Origin: Prevotellaceae bacterium
GTDB taxonomy: Bacteria > Bacteroidota > Bacteroidia > Bacteroidales > Bacteroidaceae
DNA: 9,704 bases
Reading direction: 5' to 3'
NCBI GenBank assembly: GCA_021204885.1
Contig: JAJPYP010000255.1
Span: 1-9,704, forward strand
The first letter of the stretch is position 1; each line of letters starts with the position of its first letter. Under the pieces are notes generated by a model. That model was not told the DNA's origin. It did not search any database and worked only from the letters and a program-made list of their open reading frames with translations. A program made the position numbers and the translations under genes. Of the stretch, positions 1-5,362 are shown one piece after another.

Positions 1-62
1 ACTACTACGACAAACTGAAAGTATCCGGCTACCGTTACACCGGTTTGGCTTCGGATGACTGA
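1..62 (+). CDS. C-terminal end of an unidentified protein (5' end outside window)
   Basis: The third forward frame is open from the window edge and ends at TGA 60-62. It reads YYDKLKVSGYRYTGLASDD. The other two forward frames also close within this stretch, but this one has the more protein-like composition, and it stops just before a clearly non-coding, repeat-rich spacer. Nineteen residues are too few to assign a family, and I do not recognise the tail. The spacing and strand fit a gene transcribed in the same direction as murI but probably in a separate unit, since more than 400 bases and several hairpins lie between them. Confidence 0.5.
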   Translation, partial: YYDKLKVSGYRYTGLASDD

Positions 63-90
63 TAAAGTTTGACGTTTCTTTTCCCTCCCA

Positions 91-190
91 GGGAGTGTGT
101 CAAAAGACACACCCCCTTCGGGGACCGAGCTTGACACCCCTCCAAACCTCCCCTAATAGGGGAGGCTTGGTCGGCCTACGGCCTCCGAAG
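91..190. repeat. Cluster of inverted repeats (REP-like intergenic palindromes)
   Basis: Several stems lie side by side. GTGTGTC (95-101) and GACACAC (106-112) flank an AAAA loop, extended by GGG/CCC outside one mismatch. A C(TTCG)G tetraloop stem sits at about 114-123. CCTCCCC (147-153) and GGGGAGG (159-165) flank TAATA, extended by CCAA (142-145) and TTGG (167-170). GGCC-TAC-GGCC lies at 173-183. In addition CTTCGG (116-121) is complementary to CCGAAG (185-190), so the cluster could fold as one branched structure. No T-tract directly follows the strongest stem, so it does not look like a simple intrinsic terminator. It resembles repetitive intergenic palindromes, but copy number elsewhere in the genome cannot be judged here. 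Confidence 0.6.
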
Positions 191-315
191 TGCTTTTTCT
201 CGATTATATTCGAGTTTTGACGCAGCCCTTTCTTTTATCCTCTCCTGCCCGCTACCCGGTCGCTTTGTCTTGATATTTCCCAATCGCTCCAGAATCCTTC
301 AAAAACCAAGCCCGT

Positions 316-353
316 TTTTGACTTTTGCGGCATTTTACTTTTGACTTTTGCGG
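316..353. repeat. Short direct repeat, two 15-base copies
   Basis: TTTTGACTTTTGCGG occurs at 316-330 and again at 339-353, so copies start 23 bases apart. The 8 bases between them (CATTTTAC) help form a TACTTTTG box at 336-343. The repeat could be a duplicated regulatory site or a slippage relic; nothing in the sequence decides between these. Confidence 0.55.
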
Positions 354-402
354 TAACTGCCAATTTCTTGGCGAAAAACAGCTGCAATACGATAAAACTC
401 CC

Positions 403-410
403 TAACTTTG
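403..410 (+). promoter_or_regulatory. Candidate -7 promoter box for murI
   Basis: TAACTTTG fits the Bacteroidetes sigma-ABfr -7 consensus TAnnTTTG exactly. No clear TTTG -33 element lies about 19 bases upstream, which lowers confidence. A second exact match (TACTTTTG, 336-343) lies within the direct-repeat region, so the true start point is uncertain. If this box is used, murI would have a leader of roughly 115-120 bases to the ATG at 535. Confidence 0.3.
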
Positions 411-534
411 GGCACGTTGAAAGACGGGGCGGGCGTTGAGGGCCGCCACGTGTGTACTATATATATAATAGGTATAGGAAAAGAATGTGCAATATAAACA
501 ATCTGTTTGTATGAACCGTAAATTGGAAGATACG

Positions 535-1368
535 ATGATTTTGCCGGCAGCTCCCGGCCCCATAGGGATATTCGATTCAGGCTATGGAGGCTTGACGATT
601 CTGAGCAAGATAAGGGAGTGCCTTCCCCAGTATGACTACATCTATTTGGGCGACAACGCCCGCACGCCTTACGGGGCCCGCTCGTTCGAGGTGGTTTATG
701 AGTTTACCCGCCAGGCGGTGGTCAAACTCTTCGGCATGGGTTGCCATCTGGTCATCTTGGCTTGCAACACGGCTTCGGCCAAGGCGTTGCGCACCATACA
801 GATGAACGACTTGCCCCGTTGGGATGCCAGCCGGCGCGTGCTGGGCGTTATCCGTCCTACGGTGGAGTGTGTGGGCGGGGTTACCCGTACGCGCCACATC
901 GGCATCTTGGCCACGGCGGGTACCATCAAGTCGGACTCCTACCTGTTGGAGGTGCACAAGCTCTTTCCCGACATCAAGGTGAGCGGCGAGGCTTGTCCCA
1001 TGTGGGTGCCGTTGGTGGAGAACAACGAGGCGGGCGGCGAGGGGGCCGACTTCTTCGTCAGGCTATACATCGACCGCTTGTTTGCCAAGGACCCGCTGAT
1101 AGACACGGTGATATTAGGGTGTACCCACTATCCCTTGCTCTTGCCCAAGATACGCAGGTATATGCCCGAGGGGGTTACCGTAATGACGCAGGGCGAGTGG
1201 GTGACGGCCAGCTTGAAGGATTACCTGCAACGTCATACGGAGATGGAGTCCCGTTGCACGCGGGGCGCCTCTTGCCACTATTATACCACCGAAGCGCCCG
1301 AGAAGTTCGTCGAGTCGGCCTCCATCTTCTTGAGCCAGCCGCTCTCGGCAGAGCGCATCGAGCTGTAA
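535..1368 (+). CDS. murI: Glutamate racemase MurI
   Basis: MurI interconverts L- and D-glutamate in the cytoplasm without a cofactor and supplies D-Glu for peptidoglycan peptide synthesis. Hallmarks are visible. Numbered from the chosen ATG, FDSGYGG places the catalytic-site Asp at residue 14. LACNTA holds the first catalytic Cys at 77, and LGCTHYPLL holds the second Cys at 196 with His at 198. DNARTPYG and GILATAGT are also typical. The frame opens at a GTG at 487, with ATGs at 511 and 535. I chose 535 because it gives 277 residues, close to my memory of Bacteroides MurI (about 280), puts the DSG motif near the N-terminus as usual, and has GGAAG a few bases upstream. 511 remains possible. 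The gene stands alone: long spacer upstream, about 105 bases downstream before argF'. From memory, other Bacteroides keep proBA between murI and argF'; here they are absent. Confidence 0.95.
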   Translation: MILPAAPGPIGIFDSGYGGLTILSKIRECLPQYDYIYLGDNARTPYGARSFEVVYEFTRQAVVKLFGMGCHLVILACNTASAKALRTIQMNDLPRWDASRRVLGVIRPTVECVGGVTRTRHIGILATAGTIKSDSYLLEVHKLFPDIKVSGEACPMWVPLVENNEAGGEGADFFVRLYIDRLFAKDPLIDTVILGCTHYPLLLPKIRRYMPEGVTVMTQGEWVTASLKDYLQRHTEMESRCTRGASCHYYTTEAPEKFVESASIFLSQPLSAERIEL

Positions 1369-1369
1369 G

Positions 1370-1390
1370 TGCGGCAAAAAGGATGCCGCA
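1370..1390 (+). other. Small hairpin directly after murI
   Basis: TGCGGCA (1370-1376) and TGCCGCA (1384-1390) form a perfect 7-bp stem with a 7-base loop, starting two bases after the murI stop. No run of T follows, so it is a poor intrinsic terminator. It might protect the murI mRNA 3' end or be a weak attenuating structure. Confidence 0.35.
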
Positions 1391-1393
1391 AGG

Positions 1394-1424
1394 TGTGTAT
1401 TGTTGAAAAAAACCGTTACATTTG
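1394..1424 (+). promoter_or_regulatory. Candidate Bacteroidetes promoter for argF'-peptidase operon
   Basis: TACATTTG (1417-1424) matches the -7 consensus TAnnTTTG exactly. TGTG at 1394-1397, 19 bases upstream, matches three of four bases of the TTTG -33 element. Transcription would begin near 1430, giving a leader of roughly 43 bases before argF'. Position and fit make this one of the two most credible promoters in the window. Confidence 0.55.
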
Positions 1425-1433
1425 CAGGGAAAG

Positions 1434-1453
1434 AAGGGGCGACGACGCCTCTT
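1434..1453 (+). promoter_or_regulatory. Leader hairpin before argF'
   Basis: AAGGGGCG (1434-1441) can pair with CGCCTCTT (1446-1453) around an ACGA tetraloop, giving eight pairs with one G-U. It lies at the predicted 5' end of the argF' transcript, ending 20 bases before the start codon. It could stabilise the 5' end or affect translation; no known riboswitch class or arginine operator is recognisable. Confidence 0.35.
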
Positions 1454-1473
1454 GAACGATAATAGACAAGCGT

Positions 1474-2436
1474 ATGAGAACTTACACGACCGTATTTGAT
1501 TTGGGCAACTTGGACGATGCCCTGAAAGAGGCCTTTGAAATCAAGAAGGACCGTTATAAATATGAAGCCATGGGGCGGCACAAGACGTGCATGCTCATCT
1601 TCTTCAACAACAGCTTGCGCACGCGCCTGAGCACGCAGAAGGCGGCACGCAACTTGGGCATGGACGTGATTGTATTGGACGTGAACCAAGGGGCGTGGAA
1701 ATTGGAGACCGAGCGCGGCGTGGTGATGGACGGCGACAAGAGCGAGCACCTGCTCGAGGCCATTCCGGTGATGGGGTGCTATTGCGACATGATAGGCGTG
1801 CGCTCCTTCGCCCGCTTCGAGAACCGCGAGGAGGATTATACCGAGAAGATACTGAACCAGTTCATTCAATTCTCGGGGCGGCCGGTCTTCTCGATGGAGG
1901 CCGCCACGTGCCATCCGCTGCAAGCGTTTGCCGACCTTATCACCATCGAGGAGTACAAGCGGGGGAAGCGCCCCAAGGTGGTGCTCACGTGGGCACCCCA
2001 TCCGCGTGCCTTGCCGCAAGCCGTGCCCAACTCTTTCGCCGACTTCATGAACGAGGCCGACGTGGACTTTGTCATCACCCAGCCCGAGGGCTATGAGCTC
2101 GACCCCAAGTTCGTGCGGGGCGCACGGGTGGAGTATGACCAGCGCAAGGCTTTCGAGGGTGCCGACTTCATCTATGCCAAGAACTGGTCTTGCCCCGGCG
2201 TGACCAATCCCGCCGACTATGGCCGCGTGCTGAGCAAGGACATGAGCTGGTGTGTGGACAGCGAGCACATGTCGTGGACGAACGACGCCTTCTTCATGCA
2301 CTGCCTGCCGGTAAGGCGCAACATGATCGTGACCGACGACGTGATAGAGGCTCCCACCTCGCTTGTCATCCCCGAGGCGGCCAACCGCGAGATTTCGGCC
2401 ACGTTGGTACTTAAAAGGATATTGGAGGATTTATAA
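1474..2436 (+). CDS. argF': N-succinylornithine carbamoyltransferase (arginine biosynthesis)
   Basis: This cytoplasmic enzyme transfers the carbamoyl group of carbamoyl phosphate to N2-succinyl-L-ornithine, giving N-succinylcitrulline in the succinylated arginine pathway described in Bacteroides fragilis. The 320 residues align along nearly their whole length with my memory of the B. fragilis protein. Visible motifs are the carbamoyl-phosphate loop SLRTR (47-51), NQGAWKLETERG (71-82), HPLQ after SMEAAT, YAKNW, and HCLPVRRN near the C-terminus. Residue 90, in DGDKSEH, is Ser; B. fragilis has Pro and the acetylornithine-specific Xanthomonas enzyme has Glu at the equivalent site. Ser fits succinyl rather than acetyl specificity, because an E92S change was reported to convert the Xanthomonas enzyme to succinylornithine use. 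It has its own promoter candidate and leader hairpin, and is one base from the next gene, so the two are probably cotranscribed. Confidence 0.95.
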   Translation: MRTYTTVFDLGNLDDALKEAFEIKKDRYKYEAMGRHKTCMLIFFNNSLRTRLSTQKAARNLGMDVIVLDVNQGAWKLETERGVVMDGDKSEHLLEAIPVMGCYCDMIGVRSFARFENREEDYTEKILNQFIQFSGRPVFSMEAATCHPLQAFADLITIEEYKRGKRPKVVLTWAPHPRALPQAVPNSFADFMNEADVDFVITQPEGYELDPKFVRGARVEYDQRKAFEGADFIYAKNWSCPGVTNPADYGRVLSKDMSWCVDSEHMSWTNDAFFMHCLPVRRNMIVTDDVIEAPTSLVIPEAANREISATLVLKRILEDL

Positions 2437-2437
2437 T

Positions 2438-3838
2438 ATGAAGAGACATGTATTATTCATCGCGCTGCTTGCCGCCTCTTTGTTTCAGGTGCAGGCGCAG
2501 GTAGGCAAAGGGGGCATCAGCCCCGACATGCTTGAGCGGATCAAGCAAGGTTATCAAGGCACCCCCGCCGACAAGGCATTGCGCAACGCCATCGCAGGCA
2601 ACGACATCCGCAAGTTGTCGGTGAACCAGGATAACCGCAAGGCCATGGACACGCATTTCACCATCGAGGTGCGCTCCAAGGGCATTACCGACCAGAAGTC
2701 GTCGGGACGTTGCTGGCTCTTTACGGGATTGAACGTGATGCGTGCCAAGGCTATCGCCAAGTATGACTTCCCCTCGTTCGAGTTCTCACAGAACTACACC
2801 TTCTTCTGGGACCAGTTGGAGAAGGCGAACCTCTTCCTGCAAGCCATCATCGACACGGCCGCCAATCCCATGGACGACGAGACCGTGCAGTGGCTCTTCC
2901 GCAACCCCATCAGCGACGGCGGCACGTTTACCGGCGTGGCCGACATCGTCTCCAAATATGGTTTGGTGCCCGTTGAGGCCATGCCCGAGACCAACAGCAG
3001 CGAGCGCACCGGCACCATGGCACAGCTGCTCTCCTTGAAGCTGCGGGAGTTTGGCTTGCAGTTGCGTGACATGGTGGCCGCAGGCAGCAAGGAGGCCGCG
3101 TTGGAGAAGGAGAAGACCTCCATGCTGGCTACCGTCTACCGCATGTTGGTACTCAACTTGGGCGTGCCTCCCACGGAGTTCGACTACGTGTGCAAGGATG
3201 CCAAGGGAAACACGACGGCCGTGGAGCACCACACGCCCATGAGTTTCTATGAGAAGTATGGCGACCCGCAGCTTTTAGGCAACTACGTGATGCTCATGAA
3301 CGACCCTACCCGCGACTATTACAAGACCTACGAGATTGCCTACGACCGCCACCGCTACGACGGCAGGGACTGGACGTACGTGAACTTGCCCATCGAGGAC
3401 ATCAAGGAGATGGCCATCACCTCTCTGAGGGACAGCACCATGATGTATTTCTCTTGCGATGTGGGCAAGTTCCTCGACTCGGAACGTGGCTTGCTCGACG
3501 TGGACAATTATGACTACGGGTCGCTCTTCGGCACCACGTTCAATATGGACAAGAAGCAACGCATCCAGACTTTCTCCAGCGGCTCTTCCCACGCCATGAC
3601 GTTGATGGCCGTGGACTTGGACGATGCCGGCAAGCCCGTGAAGTGGATGGTGGAGAACAGTTGGGGAGCCCAAAGCGGCTATAAAGGCCATCTGATCATG
3701 ACGGACGAGTGGTTTGACGAATATATGTTCCGCCTCGTGGTGGAGACGAAGTACGTGCCCGCCAAGGTGATGGAACTGCTTGGACAGGAACCCGTGCGGC
3801 TGCCGGCTTGGGACCCGATGTTCTCTCCCGAGGAGTGA
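2438..3838 (+). CDS. Exported C1 cysteine aminopeptidase, PepC/bleomycin hydrolase family
   Basis: The 466-residue product belongs to the papain-like C1B family, which forms hexameric barrels and trims peptides from the N-terminus. Residues 1-20 form a signal peptide (MKR, hydrophobic core, VQA before Gln21), and no lipobox Cys is present, so the enzyme is probably periplasmic or secreted; classical PepC and bleomycin hydrolase are cytoplasmic. The catalytic set is complete: Gln86 and Cys92 in DQKSSGRCW, His385 in SSSHAMTL, Asn407 in VENSWG. The C-terminal arm LPAWDPM, which in the family reaches into the active site and enforces aminopeptidase action, is followed by five extra residues FSPEE. 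The reading frame extends upstream to 2363, but that lies inside argF' and would bury the signal peptide, so ATG 2438 is chosen. Only one base separates it from the argF' stop. Its physiological substrate is unknown; peptide scavenging is an inference. Confidence 0.9.
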   Translation: MKRHVLFIALLAASLFQVQAQVGKGGISPDMLERIKQGYQGTPADKALRNAIAGNDIRKLSVNQDNRKAMDTHFTIEVRSKGITDQKSSGRCWLFTGLNVMRAKAIAKYDFPSFEFSQNYTFFWDQLEKANLFLQAIIDTAANPMDDETVQWLFRNPISDGGTFTGVADIVSKYGLVPVEAMPETNSSERTGTMAQLLSLKLREFGLQLRDMVAAGSKEAALEKEKTSMLATVYRMLVLNLGVPPTEFDYVCKDAKGNTTAVEHHTPMSFYEKYGDPQLLGNYVMLMNDPTRDYYKTYEIAYDRHRYDGRDWTYVNLPIEDIKEMAITSLRDSTMMYFSCDVGKFLDSERGLLDVDNYDYGSLFGTTFNMDKKQRIQTFSSGSSHAMTLMAVDLDDAGKPVKWMVENSWGAQSGYKGHLIMTDEWFDEYMFRLVVETKYVPAKVMELLGQEPVRLPAWDPMFSPEE

Positions 3839-3870
3839 CGTCGCGCCCGTTTTCCCTCTGCGGACAGGAT

Positions 3871-3917
3871 AAAAAGAAAGGAATTACGGATAAATTTCCG
3901 TAATTCCTTTCTTTTTT
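3871..3917. terminator. Strong intrinsic terminator, probably bidirectional
   Basis: The 20 bases at 3871-3890 are the exact reverse complement of 3897-3916, with a 6-base loop TAAATT. The stem begins with an A-run and ends with a T-run (3912-3917), so it can terminate transcription in either direction. It lies 32 bases after the aminopeptidase stop and separates that operon from nqr. Confidence 0.9.
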
Positions 3918-3938
3918 GCGCTTCATTCACTATTTTTG
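3908..3938 (+). promoter_or_regulatory. Candidate promoter of the nqr operon
   Basis: TATTTTTG (3931-3938) matches the Bacteroidetes -7 consensus TAnnTTTG exactly. TTTC at 3908-3911, 19 bases upstream, matches three of four bases of the -33 TTTG and lies in the right arm of the preceding terminator. Transcription would begin around 3944, leaving an AT-rich leader of about 30 bases without obvious structure before nqrA. Confidence 0.55.
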
Positions 3939-3974
3939 CGGCAAAAGATACGAACCAATATTTAAAATAAACAC

Positions 3975-5327
3975 ATGGCAAATGTAATAAAGTTGCGCAA
4001 AGGCCTCGACATCAACCTGAAAGGCACGGCTGCCAAGGAGTTTCTGCCTGTGGGGGAACCGGGGTTCTACTCCTTGGTGCCCGACGACTTTACAGGTATC
4101 ACTCCGAAAGTGGTGGTGAAGGAGCAGGAGTATGTAATGGCCGGGGGGCCCTTGTTTGTAGACAAGAATCATCCCGAGTTGAAAGTCGTCTCGCCCGTGA
4201 GCGGCGTTGTCACGAGTGTGGAAAGAGGTGCGCGTCGCAAGGTGATGAACATCGTCGTGGAGGCTGCCGCCGAGCAGGACTATGAGGAGTTCGGCAAGGC
4301 CGACCCGTCAAAGATGGACGGCGGGGCGGTAAAGGAACTGTTGCTGAATGCCGGCATGTTCGCTTTCATCCGTCAACGTCCCTACGACATCATTGCCGAC
4401 CCTACGCAGCAGCCGCGGGCCATCTTCGTCTCGGCTTTCGACAGCAAGCCGCTTGCCCCCGATTTCGAGTTTGTCCTCAAAGGAGAAGAGACCGACTTCC
4501 AGACTGGCTTGACCGCTCTTTCCAAGATGGCCAAGACCTATCTTGGCGTGAGTGTAAAGCAGAAGTCGCCCGCATTGCGGGAGGCGAAAGGGGTGACGGT
4601 GACCTTGTTCGACGGCCCGCATCCCGCCGGTAACGTGGGCGTGCAGATAAACCATATCGCCCCCATCGTGAAGGGAGAGACGGTGTGGACCATCGCCCCC
4701 GAGGCGGTGCTCTTCATTGGCCGGCTCTTGAACACGGGCCGTGTGGACTTGACGCGCACGGTGGCCATGACGGGCAGCGAGGTGCTCAAACCTGCCTACT
4801 GCAAGTTGAAGGTGGGCGCGTTGCTCACGAACGTGTTCAAGGGTAACGTCACTACCACGGGCAAGGACCTGCGCTACATCAGCGGCAATGTGTTGACCGG
4901 GAAACAGGTAGCCCCCAACGGTTATTTAGGCGCTTTCGACAGCGAGTTGACGGTTATCCCCGAAGGCGACGAGAACCACGAGATGTTAGGTTGGATCATG
5001 CCGCGCCTGAAAGAGTTCAGCGTGAACCACTCCTACGCCAGCTGGCTCTGCCCCAAGAGGGAGTATGTCATGGATGCCCGTGTCAAGGGCGGTGAACGCC
5101 ATTTGATCATGTCCAACGAATACGACCGTGTATTCCCCATGGATATCTATCCCGAATACTTGGTGAAGGCGATTATCGCGGGCGACATAGACCGCATGGA
5201 GGCGCTGGGCATTTACGAGGTGGCTCCCGAGGATTTCGCCTTGTGCGAGTTCGTCTGCTCTTCCAAGGTGGAGGTGCAGCGCATCGTGCGGGCCGGGCTT
5301 GACATGTTGCGTGCTGAAATGAGTTAA
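3975..5327 (+). CDS. nqrA: Na+-translocating NADH:quinone reductase subunit A
   Basis: NqrA is the large peripheral subunit on the cytoplasmic face of Na+-NQR and takes part in quinone interaction at the end of the electron path. The 450-residue length is typical. Recognisable features are the N-terminal segment starting MANVIKLRKGLDI, the barrel-sandwich-like VVSPVSGVV region (about 73-81), FAFIRQRPYD (near 130), AIFVSAFDSKPLAPD, FDGPHPAGNVGVQINHI and a long C-terminal domain. No transmembrane segment or cofactor-binding cysteine cluster is present, as expected. The ATG at 3975 is the first in frame after the promoter. It is the first gene of the nqr operon, with 35 bases to nqrB. The assignment rests on family resemblance plus the canonical gene order that follows. 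Confidence 0.96.
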   Translation: MANVIKLRKGLDINLKGTAAKEFLPVGEPGFYSLVPDDFTGITPKVVVKEQEYVMAGGPLFVDKNHPELKVVSPVSGVVTSVERGARRKVMNIVVEAAAEQDYEEFGKADPSKMDGGAVKELLLNAGMFAFIRQRPYDIIADPTQQPRAIFVSAFDSKPLAPDFEFVLKGEETDFQTGLTALSKMAKTYLGVSVKQKSPALREAKGVTVTLFDGPHPAGNVGVQINHIAPIVKGETVWTIAPEAVLFIGRLLNTGRVDLTRTVAMTGSEVLKPAYCKLKVGALLTNVFKGNVTTTGKDLRYISGNVLTGKQVAPNGYLGAFDSELTVIPEGDENHEMLGWIMPRLKEFSVNHSYASWLCPKREYVMDARVKGGERHLIMSNEYDRVFPMDIYPEYLVKAIIAGDIDRMEALGIYEVAPEDFALCEFVCSSKVEVQRIVRAGLDMLRAEMS

Positions 5328-5362
5328 GTTTCCTGTAGACCAATAACTATAAACTTGAATTG

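Larger units (their letters stand above)
63..534. other. Long intergenic spacer upstream of murI
   Basis: About 470 bases hold no convincing gene. From left to right there are an inverted-repeat cluster (91-190), a pyrimidine-rich stretch (about 225-300), a 15-base direct repeat (316-330 and 339-353), matches to the Bacteroidetes -7 box (TACTTTTG at 336-343 and TAACTTTG at 403-410), and an alternating TA tract (about 457-470) shortly before the murI start region. No tRNA-like or rRNA-like sequence was seen. The murI leader could therefore be more than 100 bases long. Confidence 0.6.

Noticed and set aside
91..116. GTGTGTC/GACACAC stem as an intrinsic terminator for the first gene
   Set aside because: It is a good hairpin, but it is followed by a C-run instead of T residues, so it lacks the second half of an intrinsic terminator.
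457..480. TATATATAATA tract as a -10 promoter box
   Set aside because: It resembles an enterobacterial -10, but Bacteroidetes promoters use TAnnTTTG. No such match lies here, and AT-rich runs before start codons are common.
741..1406. 221-codon forward frame overlapping murI
   Set aside because: It runs in another frame of murI and extends only a little beyond it. The translation is Gly/Arg-rich and low in complexity, so it is a shadow.
1114..2301. 395-codon open frame on the minus strand
   Set aside because: It lies opposite murI and argF', both with clear family motifs. Its His/Val/Arg-rich translation shows no domain, and such frames arise from G+C-rich codon bias on the coding strand.
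2363..2437. Upstream extension of the aminopeptidase reading frame
   Set aside because: It would overlap the argF' end and place 25 polar residues before a clean signal peptide. ATG 2438 explains both the spacing and the N-terminus better.
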